Assembly: GCF_024139115.2 (NCBI RefSeq)
Contig: NW_026942657.1
Span: 62,001-126,000, forward strand
Reading direction: 5' to 3'
Length of the DNA: 64,000 nucleotides
Origin: Armigeres subalbatus
Taxonomy: Eukaryota; Arthropoda; Insecta; Diptera; Culicidae
Made by a program: the position numbers and the translations under genes. Below the pieces are notes generated by a model. That model was not told where the DNA came from, did no database searches, and saw only the letters and a program-made list of their open reading frames with translations. Positions 10,328-21,200 of this stretch are shown here, one piece after another. Numbering within the stretch: position 1 is the first letter of the stretch; each line of letters begins with the position of its first letter.

Positions 10328-12355
10328 CTAAACAGATAACACTGAATCAACAATTTGACGCCACAATACACGGTTCGAGGCCACATCTCTCCATCCTGTG
10401 CCCCACGCTCGCCAAGTCGTTTTGCATCTGGTCTTCCCACCTCGCTCGTGCGCTCCACGCCGTCTCGTACCTGCCGGATCGGATGCAAAAACCATCTTTG
10501 CAGGGTTGCTGTCCGGCATTCTTACAACATGCCCTGCCCATCGTACACTTCCGGATACTGGGTTCGCAGTCGAGCTGGGCGAGCTCGTAGTTCACTCTAC
10601 GCCGCCACACACCGTCTTCTTGCACACGTGCGGTGTTGAATCTTTTTTGACCGCAGTTTCTGCTGGAGCCCGTAGTAGGATCGACTTCCACAGATGATGC
10701 GCCTTCGTATTTCACGACTAACATTGTTATCAGCTGTTAGCAATGTTCCAAGGTAGATGAATTCCCCGACCACCTCGAAAGTATCCCCGTCAATCGTAAC
10801 AATGCTTCCCAAGCGGGCCCTGTCGCACTCGGTTCCGTCCACAAGCATGTACTTTGTCTTCGATGCATTCACCACCAGTCCAGCCGGGTGCACAGTTCTG
10901 CCACCTTTGCAAATTTTCGGCCGACAATGTCCATGTCATACGCGAAACAAATAAATTGACTGAATCTGTTGAAAAACGAACCCCAGCTATTACACCCGGA
11001 TCACCGCATGACACCTTCCATCGCAATGATGAACAACAGGCATGAAAGTCCATCACCTTGTCTTAGTCCCCGGCGCGATTCGAACGAACTGGAGTGTTCG
11101 TCCGAAATCTTCATACACTTTTGCACACCATCCACCGTTGCTTTGATCAATCTGGTAAGCTTCCCAGGGAAGCTGTTCTCGTCCATAATTTTCCATAGCT
11201 CTACGCTTTCTATACTGTCGTATGCCGTCTTGAAATCAATGAACAGGTGGTGCGTTGGGACCTGGTATTCACGGCATTTTTTTAAGGATTTGCCGTACAG
11301 TAAAGTTCTGGTCCGTTGTCGAGCGTCCGTCAACGAAACCGGCGATATCAGCTTGCTTCAACGATATGTCCTGACGTCGATAATGTTGGAGAAGTGCCGT
11401 CCATCAATCAGAACGTGGTCGATTCGTAATTCTGTTTGCAGTGGTGATCTCTAGGTGTACCGATACGGAAGGCTGTGTTGGAAGTAGGTACTGCAAATGG
11501 CCATATTTTTTGAAGCGGCGAAATCAATTAGTCGTAGGTCGTTTCCGTTCGGCAGCCAGTGAGCGCTGAACTTCCCAATAGTCGGTTTAAACTCCTCCTC
11601 TTGGCCAACCTGGGCGTTCAAATCCCCTATGATGATTTTGACGTCGTGGCTTGGGCAGCTGTCGTACTCAGGTTCCAGCTGCGCGTAGAATGCGTCCTTA
11701 TCATCATCAGTGCTTCCGGAGTGTGGGCTATGGACGTTGATTATGCTGAAGTTGAAGAACCGGCCTTTGATCCTCAACCTGCACATTCTCTCATTGATCG
11801 GCCACCAGTCGATCACGCGTCTTTGCATATTGCCCACACTATGGAAGCTGTTCCCTCGATCCAATCCAACAAACCTCCTGCAGCGCTACGATGCCGAATC
11901 CACGGTCCTTGAGCACATCGGCGAGTATGCGTGTGCTCCCGATGAAGTTGAGAGATTTGCAGTTCTACGAACCGAGTTTCCAATCGCTAGTCCGTTTTCG
12001 TCGCAGTGGTCTTCGCCGATGGTTCCGGTCCGCATTTTCTTGTTGATTGTTCGTTGCATGAGTTTTTTTTTAAAGGCAGGCTTGCAAAGCCTGACTTCAA
12101 CTCCCCTAAATTTTCGGAAGACCAATCCTCCTTAATTCCGGTGGACCATGGTGCACAGTTTCACTTAGAGTCCCTCTCTGGCACTCGGACGATGATCATC
12201 CGCCCCCAACATGGAGAACAGACACTGTTGTGAGCCGCTTTCAACATGGAGAACATTCGCTCAGTAAGAGCCTCCGGAGAGGAGCAACCCCCCACCCCCT
12301 TATCTGTCAGCATACGACCATAGTTCCCACCGGGGTTGTTTTTTTCCCTTGTTGG
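10328..12355 (-). pseudogene. RTE-clade LINE, endonuclease and RT with internal deletion
   Basis: Read on the minus strand. A non-coding leader spans about 12126-12355 and the endonuclease domain about 12125-11451, with IINVHSPHSGSTDDDKDAFY and the GDLNAQVG motif. The endonuclease ends near RIDHVLIDGR (about 11400) and is joined, after a short tract, to RT starting at VDGRSTxDQ (about 11330), so the linker and first part of RT are deleted. RT continues through HHLFIDFKTAYDSIES and RRGLRQGDGLSCLLF, then a frameshift, then FAYDMDIVG near 10940 where the family has FADDIDI: one of the two catalytic aspartates is replaced by Tyr. It ends with WRQIVDSVLS at the 3' side. Several frameshifts are present. 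Dead copy. Confidence 0.87.
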
Positions 12356-12532
12356 GTATTTTAATCACTGCGACCATTTATTAGATCTATTGTGATATAT
12401 GCCCCATTTGATCTAGCTTTGTCAAATTGACGCATCATTACTATTTAGAGCAATTGCGTTACTTTGACTACCAGCGATATTCCAATGCGGTATTATGGTT
12501 CTGATGAATCGTACTACCATATTGGAACTTGT

Positions 12533-12935
12533 TCACCAAACTTCGTTCTGGTTGAAGAACTGTAATCTCTTTTTAAAAATTGCCGGACAATGGCATAACA
12601 GATGTTTCGAGTCTTCTACTTGTATGCCGCAGAAACGACATACATCATCTTGAAGTTTTCTTAACAGCTTCAAGTGATATCGGCTCGAGCAATGGCCTGT
12701 TATAAGACCTGTGTATGTGTTAAGATCTTTTTTGGAAAGATCTAAAATTTTGCGAATGATAAATACGTTTGGTGTGATGAAACGTTTTGACTGCCTCGCA
12801 ATCAAGGTGTTTTTCCAGATGTCCTCTATTTTAGAATGTTCCCAATATTTGAATTCCATTCGAAGAATACACGCAGATTTACCACAAAATGGTTCGGGAC
12901 CTATGAGTTGTCGAAATGGTTGCTCGTATCCCGGT
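12533..12935 (-). pseudogene. C-terminal tail of a LOA/I-like LINE
   Basis: Minus-strand coding remnant. A GPEPFCG block (about 12900) is followed by MEFKYWEHSKIEDIWKN, then LDLSKKDLNTYTGLITGHCS and a CCHC-like CRFCGIQVEDSKHLLCHC segment ending in HCPAIFKKR. This arrangement matches the region after RNase H in LOA-type LINEs (Lian/Outcast-like). The reverse transcriptase is absent. 12936-13090 continues without a clear frame. Confidence 0.65.
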
Positions 12936-13094
12936 CAGCGCCACGAGGAGGTAGGGATAGGAGTTGCTGAGTAAGAGGCAGAGGACCGCTGGATGAGGTC
13001 TATTTTATTCCTTCAGGTACGCGAAGTACCAATGGTATGCTTCACCCAGCATTTGCCAACCTTCGTATGTACATGCTAAAAGTCAATAACACAA

Positions 13095-13152
13095 TTCTCG
13101 CTTAACTTTTCAAAAGGACCTAAGTAACATTTTTTTTTCATGAATTAATTTG
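13095..13152 (+). mobile_element. Half copy of a palindromic MITE
   Basis: TCTCGCTTAACTTTTCAAAA and the following ~35 bases match one arm of the palindromic element at 38590-38745. The partner arm is absent. Confidence 0.65.
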
Positions 13153-13214
13153 GAACTATATGTTGAGAAATATTCTATTTTAAGGATCACAAAGAGTTCA
13201 GAAACTAGCTGGTA

Positions 13215-13535
13215 CACCTTTGGTAACGCGTATCAACCATAAGGCCTTTCTCTAGCGATTTTTTGGATATCGCAGAACATATGTATCAATTTGCCACTTT
13301 CGAACCTATTTGATTGATATTTGGTTACGCGTGTAGACTCAAAGGCCTTACTTCTGAAGTTTTTTAAATATCGCAGAACATATGTAGTGATCACATTCTA
13401 TTCTAAGAATCACAAAGAGCATGTACCAATTTTGAAAAAAAAAATTCCATCGACCTCTAGTAATGCGTGTAGACCTAAAGGCCTTACTTCAGAGATTTCT
13501 TGGATGATCTGGAACATATACTATGAAGGCATTCT
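13215..13535 (+). repeat. Three degenerate tandem repeats
   Basis: Copies start near 13217, 13322 and 13463. Each carries the order TAAxGCGTxTAxACC, AAGGCCTTxCT and TGGATATCGCAGAACATATG (or close variants). Spacing is 105 to 140 bp. No coding role is seen. Confidence 0.65.
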
Positions 13536-13559
13536 ACGCTAAGTACCATTAAAGAGTAG

Positions 13560-14280
13560 GAGCTTTCAAAGGAATTGCTGAAAGAGCTTCCTGTACAATT
13601 TTCGGGGAAATTCCCGGAGGAATTCTTGAAGCACCCTAGTAGCACACGCAACATCTTCCTAAAAGCACCTTGTTTCTATTCAATTTCATTAAAGCCACTG
13701 GAATAACATCAAAGCACGTAAAAGTTGCATCAAGATGACAAAAACGTTCAAATTGTGATCAAAGTTTCATTAACATGGCAATGTAGTACGCGTTTGGCAT
13801 TTTGAAACAAAAAACCAAAAGAATACTGCGCTGCATGTTGCAGAGATGAAAAAAAAATCATAAAGTTGCATATATTTTACCATGTAACTTCAATGCTTGT
13901 TTAAATTAAGATACAGATAAGTTGAGTTTATCTTCATGTTTGATATAGCATCGTTCAACGTTTCGACAACTCGCAATTCATTCCGGTGATGGTGCAATAA
14001 AGTAACAGGAAACCCGAGTACAAAACTTCATAATCGTATGGTTTTTATGGTGAGTCAACATGCAGTCCCTTCGAAGTGTTTTATGGTGCTGTGGTGAAGT
14101 GTTGTCCAGTTTTATATTTTTATTTTATTTTATCCGGTGTAGTGTTTTACAACATTATTGCAATTTTACTGCAATCGAAGGATGTTTCCGTAGGCTCCAC
14201 CCCTTCCGCTTTTTAGATTGGAAGATAGTTATATTTGATGGCGCATACGCAAAGATTGTACACAGTGAAATGTTCGGTAG
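13560..14280. other. No gene recognised
   Basis: AT-rich interspersed sequence. 14060-14365 contains an open frame that shows no domain and runs into the low-complexity repeat that follows, so it is not called as a gene. Confidence 0.4.
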
Positions 14281-14299
14281 TGAAACAAGTTGTGCTACT

Positions 14300-14525
14300 T
14301 GGAGATTTCAGGGAAGAATTTCTAAAGGATTTTATGGAAGAATTTCGTTCCGGAGGAATTCTTAACGGAGCTTCCGGAGGAATTCCTGGCGGAATTTCTG
14401 GAGGAATTCCTGACGGAATTTCCTGCTTAATTTCTGGCGAAACTGGCATATCTTCCAGAGAAATTCCTAGCTAAACTTCCGGAGGAATTCCTGGCAGATC
14501 TTCTGGAGAAATTCCTGGCGGATCT
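14300..14525 (+). repeat. GGAGGAATTCCTGGCGGAAT degenerate array
   Basis: Units of about 24 bp (GGAGGAATTCCTGGCGGAAT and variants) repeated about eight to nine times with drift. Peptides such as PPEIPPGIPPEAPLR on the minus strand are products of the repeat, not of a gene. Confidence 0.85.
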
Positions 14526-14529
14526 GAGG

Positions 14530-14690
14530 AGAGGTGAGATGTGAAATTAGATTAGTCGAAAGATGAGACGAGACGAAAGACAAGACGAATATAAAGTGAG
14601 ACGAGTCATGATACGAAACGATAGATGAGACGAAGGTAAAGCGAAACGATAGACGAAAGACGAGACCGGAAATAAGAGAAGGTAAAAGAC
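14530..14690 (+). repeat. GAGACGA array (purine strand on plus)
   Basis: Degenerate GAGACGAGACGAAAGAC repeats. Complementary in sense to the array at 15345-16060. Confidence 0.8.
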
Positions 14691-14941
14691 AACATGTAAG
14701 TCGATACACACAAAAACATAATGAAAAAATTTTAAAATAGCGATGCGGGAAATTACGCTATCAATGTTAGACATGGTTCTTTTTCAACAAGTTTGCCCGA
14801 GACTATGCCATTTAGTGAGAAAAGGTGATAGTGGTCTACAAATAGACGACAAATCATGGGCATTATTTTTCGTGTGTATTGTCTCAACAACTTTTTAACG
14901 TAGAAAAACGTTTTTCATTAAGATAGGGGGGTCAGTTCAAA

Positions 14942-15180
14942 CACAGACAAACAGGCGTAACACTAGATAATTTAACATCAACCATGATCAATTTGAATTT
15001 GATTGCAACTAGAGGCGCTAGCATCGTTATTCTTCGAGTTTGACATTTCACTCCAGCGCCTTCTGGTGACAATGTCATACGAAACATTGTTTCGTGTAAC
15101 ATACTCGTAAGATGCTGGTATAGGAGTTGAGCGATGATTTTTCAGAAAAATGTTCAAACTGATACGTCTGTTTGTCTGTG
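14942..15180. mobile_element. MITE with CACAGACAAACAGACGTAAC ends, copy 1
   Basis: Inverted ends CACAGACAAACAGGCGTAAC and, on the opposite strand, CACAGACAAACAGACGTATC. The interior (AACTAGAGGCGCTAGCATCG, CTCCAGCGCCTTCTGGTGAC) matches the copy at 48255-48518 closely. Non-coding. Confidence 0.85.
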
Positions 15181-15344
15181 GTCGAGAAAAGGTCAGGAAG
15201 TAACAGCCAATAACTCAGCCGTTTTTCAATAATAGATCTGTGAAAAAAAAAAGTCACCGCATTTGGCAGCGAACTGCATGGATGACTTAGGTCGTATACG
15301 AGTAACAAAAACACTTGTGACGTGTACAATATGCGTGTTGCTTG

Positions 15345-16060
15345 GGGTCCGTCTGTTGTCTCATTCAATCTTGTCTCGTTTCTCGTTCGGTCTCGTCTTG
15401 TCACGCTTATCTCCTCACCTGGCCTCGTGTATCATCCCTCGAATCATCTGGTTTGGTCTCAAATTTTGTCTCTTGTCTCGTTTAATCTTGTCTCTCGTCA
15501 ATTTCTCATCTCTCGATTTTCATTTAGTCTCCTCTCGTCCCTCGTTTCACCTCTTGTTCATCGTCTCGTCTTTCATCTCTTCGCTCCATTGTTCCACATG
15601 TTATATCCTGTCTCGCCTTTATACTCGTATTCTATCTTGTTTTGTCTTTCTAGTCTCGTCACATCTCGTCTTGTATCGTCCCCTCTCGGCTCTTCTCTTT
15701 TCTCATGTCTTCTTTTGTAGTACCTCTCCCAAACAGCACACATATTGTAGAGAAGTTACAGTAACCCATATGCAAGTTGTGCTACTCGAGCTTATTTCTC
15801 GGTTTGGCCTGGTCTTCTCTTCAGTATAGTCTCTTGATTTATCTGGTCTAGTGTTGTCTCGCCTCTCGTCCCATCTTCATCTTGTTTGCTTTCTTATCTC
15901 GTTTTGTTTTGTCTGTCATAGCATCTCCCTTCTTGTGTGATTTCTCGTTACGTTTTTCGTTTTGTCTCATCTACCGTTTCGTCTCTCGTCGATAGTCTCC
16001 TCCTGTCTTGAATTTAGTCTTCCTTTTATCATATTGTCTTGTTACGTCTTGTCTCCCCGA
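15345..16060 (-). repeat. Long TCGTCTC array (pyrimidine strand on plus)
   Basis: About 700 bp of degenerate CTCGTCTCGTTT-type repeats. It keeps long open frames free of stops by composition only; these are not genes. Confidence 0.82.
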
Positions 16061-16254
16061 CTACAATAGCATAATAAAAACTGAACACAATTGAACACGA
16101 TGTGTGATATTTATAACTTATTATGATAAAATTTTGTTCTTAGTAGTCGTTCGCTTTGAAATGGTGTAACCAGATTTTGTCATACAGTGAACTCTCCTTA
16201 CACGATATTGAAGGGACCTTCGATGCCATTTGATCGAATAGTTGAAATTTGTTT

Positions 16255-16650
16255 TCGTTTTAAGTGAAGTGAGAAGTGAGTTTTCGAAGTAAATAATGAA
16301 CAGCGAAAACCGAGTAGTGAAAAATTAGATGTTCGAAATGAGTATAGAGTAGTGAGAACTGAGTACTGGGAAATGGAAGTGAGTATTGAGTAGTGAGATA
16401 TGTGCAATAACATGTGACTAGTGGAAAGTGAGAAATGAAAGGTCAGTGGTGATAAATGAGTAGTGTGAAGTGAGATGTGATAGTTATGTAGTGAGAAGAA
16501 CGATGTGAGTAGTGAGATAAACAGAAACAAGAATTGAGAAATGAGATGATAATTGGGAAGTGAGATGATAATTGGGAAGTGAGAAGCGAGATGTTTAGTA
16601 GTGAGAAGGGAGTGGAGGGATATAAGACAGAAAGACAAAAGAAGAAAAAG
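16255..16650 (+). repeat. GTGAGTAGTGAGA array
   Basis: Degenerate GTGAGAAGTGAGTAGTGAGA repeats on the plus strand, immediately followed by the opposite-strand version at 16690-16950. Together they could fold back on each other. Confidence 0.82.
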
Positions 16651-16689
16651 GAAAGACTAAGAATCTTGTTTCATACCTCTCGTTATTAC

Positions 16690-16950
16690 TCTTTTCTCGC
16701 AACTCACCTCTCACTCCTCATTTCTCACGTCTCACTTCTCTCTTCCAATTTTGCACTTCTCACTTCTGACAATTAATTTTTCACTTCTCACTACGCACAT
16801 CTCACTTCACACTTCTTATTTTTTACTTTTCACTTATTAATTATAACTTCCCACTTTTCATTTCTCACTCTCCTCTACTCACTTCTCACTTCTCGTTTCT
16901 TACTGCTCACTTCAAATTTCGCACTTCTTACTTTTAACTTTTCATTTCTG
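16690..16950 (-). repeat. TCTCACTTCTCAC array
   Basis: Degenerate CTCACTTCTCAC repeats, the strand complement of 16255-16650. The switch point lies at about 16655-16690. Confidence 0.82.
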
Positions 16951-17009
16951 AGAACCTGGATTCCTATCACGTCATGTAAAAATTTTCATCTGCACATTAA
17001 ACAATATAG

Positions 17010-17812
17010 GGGAACGGTACCAATAGTGGAGGTATTAGTAGATCCACAAACGAAAATATTTTTTAAAAATTGATAATTATGGGAAATTCATTGCTTTAAT
17101 ATCTTAGTCAATAGATAAACTAATAAATTTGCTAACAAAAATGAGATAGATGTCATTTAACATCGACAATTACCAAACATTGCTTGCACCACTATGGGTA
17201 CACTGTTCCTTTCTTCTTCTTCTTCTTATTGGCATTACATCCCCACACTGGGACAGAGCCGCCTCGCAGCTTAGTGTTCATTAAGCACTTCCACAGTTAT
17301 TAACTGCGAGGTTTCTAAGCCAGGTTACCATTTTTGCATTCGTATATCATGAGGCTAACACGATGATACTTTTTATGCCCAGGGAAGTCGAGACAATTTC
17401 CAATCCGAAAATTGCCTAGACCGACACCGGGAATCGAACCCAGCCACCCTCAGCATGGTCTTGCTTTGTAGCCGCGCGTCTTACCGCACGGCTAAGGAGG
17501 GCCCCACACTGTTCCTTTAGTGGCGGTAAAAATTAATTTTGGTTCCTATAATGGTGCTATCCATTGGTTTCTTATGAGACTCGCCACTATTGGTACAGTT
17601 GCACCACTATAGGTGCAAGGGAGTCAATTTTGTTAAGGAAAATCATTGTTTTCAATAGTTTTTCAAGCGAAATCTTTAGATAAGTTGCATTTAACATGAT
17701 ATTTAAAGCTCGACGCATCAACTGAAACCATCGTAAAGTGTATAATTATGATAAATCTCATTAAAACCCCACTACCTCCACTATTGGTGCTACCTCCACT
17801 AAGGGTACGGTT
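17010..17812. mobile_element. Probable MITE with CCACTATTGG-type ends, split by a SINE
   Basis: The left end (GGGGAACGGTACCAATAGTGGAGGT) and right end (ACCTCCACTAAGGGTACGGTT) are inverted to each other, and CACCACTATxGGTxC motifs recur inside. The SINE at 17213-17505 sits in the middle with its own target duplication. Exact ends and target duplication are uncertain. Confidence 0.55.
17213..17505 (-). mobile_element. tRNA-derived SINE (Feilai-like), copy 1
   Basis: On the minus strand it starts GGGGCCCTCCTTAGCCGTGC and carries an RNA polymerase III A box (17476-17494) and B box GGGTTCGATTCCCGG (17427-17441), a tRNA-unrelated body, and an AAGAAG-type tail at 17213-17226. A 13-bp target duplication ACACTGTTCCTTT flanks it (17200-17212 and 17506-17518). 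Feilai is the known tRNA-related SINE of Aedes aegypti; the family name here is inference from structure. Confidence 0.9.
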
Positions 17813-17819
17813 AAGTATT

Positions 17820-18165
17820 ACTATTAAGTATCTGATATTTTAACAGTTTCTAATAAATTTTGTTTAATAAACTTAGTATAACATAATAACATATGACGAT
17901 ATAATTTTGATATGACCTTCTAGTCGGGCATTCTGCATGTCTCGTCTTGTCAAATCTTACTTTGTTTGTTTCCCATTTTGTGCTATAGGGTGGCATACGA
18001 ATTCTTGATTTCGGTTCTTACTCAAATCAACCGTGTCATTAGAAAGGGAACCTTAAAGGATAGTAAAAAGAATGTGCTTAAATGCTCGTTACTAGAAACT
18101 TAAGGAGATTATACAATGAATCTAGTGGCGAATTTTATATTTACCACATGTTTTTCTACTCCCAT
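17820..18165. other. AT-rich, no gene seen
   Basis: No open frame with a recognisable domain and no repeat structure that I could support. Confidence 0.4.
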
Positions 18166-18168
18166 TTC

Positions 18169-18442
18169 TACACGCAAAAAAAATTTGCAGTCGAAACTAC
18201 CATTCCGAGGGTTATTTTAAGAATATGCACCGACGATTTTCAGCAGATAACAAACCCGTTTGATTTTACCATGCGCGCAGTAAAAATCTACTGTGGCCAA
18301 GTGGAATGTTGTCATATGAACTGAAATAGTGGTGAATTTCTCTGAAACCATGGTAAAGTTAACTGAAATTCCATGGTAATTTTAAAAACAGAGCGTAGTC
18401 TACAAAATAGTAGTTTTACCACGGATTTTTTTTCTGTGTAAA
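18169..18442. mobile_element. Possible MITE with TACACRVAAAAAAAAT ends
   Basis: CTACACGCAAAAAAAATTTG on the left and, on the minus strand at the right, TTACACAGAAAAAAAATCCG form an imperfect inverted pair. The interior has TACCATGG-type motifs (ACCATGGTAA, CCATGGTAAT). Weakly supported. Confidence 0.4.
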
Positions 18443-18449
18443 AGCCTAA

Positions 18450-20580
18450 AATAATGAATAAATAATATTCGTTCAGTGCAGACATTTAAGTCGATTGTTC
18501 AGAATAAGTAAACAAACGATCCAGAAAACGTTTCAGCCTCATGCGTGTTACGGTTCTCCCAGCTCGTGCTGTTGAAAAATAATTGAAAAATGCACGTGGT
18601 TTCCAAAATGGCCGATTTCTGGCTTTGTTGTATAATCACCTTAAAGGTATTACGGATTTGCTGCACCAATGGATTTAAATGAGAATTCTTCTTACTATAT
18701 TTTACGTTCTTTTGGCACCAATGCAATGTTGACAATTATTCAATTACCGTTTGATATTTCGAAATATTTTGCCTCAAAATGAATATTAAAACAATAAAAA
18801 AAGCGTTAAAAAGTATAATGACACAAAAATATGGTACAACATAATAAGATAACAAACATTTTTCTTTTGTTTACTTACACCCCCAGAAAACAAATCTCAC
18901 AATTTTTGTGTATGACCGCGCCATATACAATTCTGCATGCTTTCGATAAAAAATAAAAAAAATATGTTTTATACAGATACTGGATTAAAATAATACATAA
19001 TTGCACGATATTTTGAAACAGTATTTTCCAAAATTTTATACAGATTTGGCCAGGTTTCAAGGTAGAACTGTATTAAAATCTGCCATCTGCTGGTATAAAC
19101 TTTTGTGTACCAACAATTACGAGTTTCGTTTGCTAATTGAAATCATTTTCAGTGTTCTTTTTATCGACAAGTGGAAATAATTGGAAAAATAATATTTGTA
19201 ATCACACAATTGAATAATTTTTATATTTTATTAAATTTTCTTCGAATATAGTGCAATTGCTTGAATGAGATAAAGATAGTCGATTGTTTTTATTTGCATA
19301 CTAAGGTCAATTTACGTTAAAACGAGCTTTATTACGTGTTAAGGCGATGACAAAAAATCGAATGTATCAGCATTGGCATCAAGTTCCTCTTTATCATAAC
19401 ATAAATGGCGTAATCTGAATAGGCTATTGCGCTTCTCGTAGGATAAACCGACGCTAGTAGAAGTTTAAAAAAAAAATAAACCGATCGGGTTTTATCTAAT
19501 GAGAAATAACTGTAAATAGCAAACTGAGAAAGTACCACAATAAGAAATGTACATATTCACGTATTTTCCACAGATCACGAAAAGTCAGACAAAATTTCAT
19601 CATTGTTTGAGACACTTCTGTGAAAAGATTCATGATGTTTTCCCCTAATGAGGTTTCTGAATATCCAAATGCACCGGAAACACGTGTAATTGATTCCCGC
19701 TGAGTTTTCAATTATTTACTCAGATGACAACTCTTTACTAGCAAGTGCAACCACCTGTTGCATCAACCACTAACCTGTGACTCGCCAACGTTATTTTTCG
19801 TGCACTGTATCTTTGCGACTCCCTCGCAAAAGGGGAGCATTGCGTTGCTCTCCTCGATTATCATAATGACTTTTCACACAAATACCTGGCACTTATGCAG
19901 TTTTCCACAGGTTGCAAAAGCTGTTCACTTTACATTTATTCGAAATAGATAGCTCCCGAGTTTTGGTCACAACGATCCTCTCTCTCGAAATGAAGTTCAA
20001 TCTCAACGGGAGAAACCACCAGTCACAACCGATGTTTCCACTGCACTAACGGAAACATTGCATCGGTCAATGCATTTAGCTCAATGATTGAATGAGCTTC
20101 TATGAATTCTAAGAAATATTTACAGAGTGCATATGCAATATGGATTGGTCAAAGAACATGTAACCGAAGGGATTCATTCCTAATAATAACAGCGTTAGCC
20201 ATTTGTTCACTTTTACTCAGTACCCGGATAAGCGGTGGAAGCGCATGGTACGTAGTATTGCTATCATAAAAGTGTTGAATTTTCGGACTCTTTTTACACA
20301 AACAGCATTTCGTAAGGATTAACTAAGTTAAATTTAGCTCAATCTAGATCAATTTCTGGAAATATCTAAAAATGATTCTTCCAACGAGGCATCATCTTAT
20401 CTCCTAATTCATGCTTTCTTCTGTTACAAAAAAAAACATTGATGCGCCCCGCCAAAACAACATCATGTCAACAATATACAATGCATTAATTACAATGTAA
20501 TTAGTGAAAGCCGGCGCCGTCTCGTTTTTTGTAGGCTAGTACTCACAGTCTGTATCTGCCGAGCACAATTTCAAACAAAA
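18450..20580. other. No gene seen
   Basis: AT-rich sequence with only short open frames lacking domains. No tandem repeats or recognisable mobile element ends were found. Confidence 0.4.
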
Positions 20581-20588
20581 AAAATAAT

Positions 20589-20714
20589 GCTGTCCAATGA
20601 GCAGCTCGAAGTAGCTCGAAGTTGTTCCTGTCACGCTCATGCCCGTTTGTTGACAAAAAAGAACGAGCAGGACGGGAACAACTTCGAGCTACTTCGAGCT
20701 GCTCATTGGACAGC
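20589..20714. repeat. Palindromic element with perfect 40-bp arms
   Basis: Arms 20589-20628 and 20675-20714 are exact reverse complements over 40 nt, starting GCTGTCCAATGAGCAGCTCG. Each arm contains an internal duplication of GCTCGAAGT. The spacer is 46 bp. It could be a very young foldback MITE or a hairpin-forming sequence. Confidence 0.9.
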
Positions 20715-20759
20715 ACTAATGTAAACACCGTCATCTTAATTGGTTTAATTTATTTACAA

Positions 20760-21200
20760 CACGCGGTCACTCACTTGCAACGATGAAGTGGGTCGCACTC
20801 GGAAAAACTGCACTCCCTTCGCTGAGAGCCCCAAGTGCACCGATCGACCATGCGCTGCGCTGCGCTGCAGCCTGCGATTGCGACGACAGCAATCGTCTTC
20901 CAAAGGAGATGAACAAAAACAAGGGCGCCGCGACGCGACATGCCGGCAATCAGGCGCGTATGCGCTTGCGCATCGGTTTTTCCACCCCCAATTCCTGCCA
21001 AACAAGACAGGGACACGTGACGGAAACTCAAACTCAAAGTTCCTGCTTAGACCAATATCCAAGCCTGATTTTCCGTGGACGGGACCAGTTACATTCGGGC
21101 ATTACAATCGATCGGTGTGGAAAATTCGAAATCCCTTAGTTCGGAAAGGGAAAGTGCTGGGAAGGGGTTGGAAAGGGCACCTTCGGTGATTTTTTTTTTG
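20760..21200. other. GC-rich island, possible promoter or 5' exon
   Basis: Clearly richer in G+C and CpG than the surrounding DNA (for example GGGCGCCGCGACGCGACATG near 20925). Open frames up to about 130 codons exist in several frames on both strands, a composition effect; none shows a domain. A promoter or untranslated first exon is possible: gene A on the minus strand lacks its first exon and lies 14 kb away in the right direction. Nothing proves the link. Confidence 0.35.

Noticed and set aside
14213..14449. Pro/Ile-rich minus-strand frame resembling a structural protein
   Set aside because: Encoded by the degenerate GGAGGAATTCC repeat.
15263..15829. 188-codon frame rich in Ser, Leu, Val and Phe
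   Set aside because: Product of the TCGTCTC low-complexity array, not a membrane protein gene.
20783..21189. Overlapping 118- and 133-codon frames
   Set aside because: GC-rich sequence lacks stops in several frames; no domain, no splice partner, no homology recognised.
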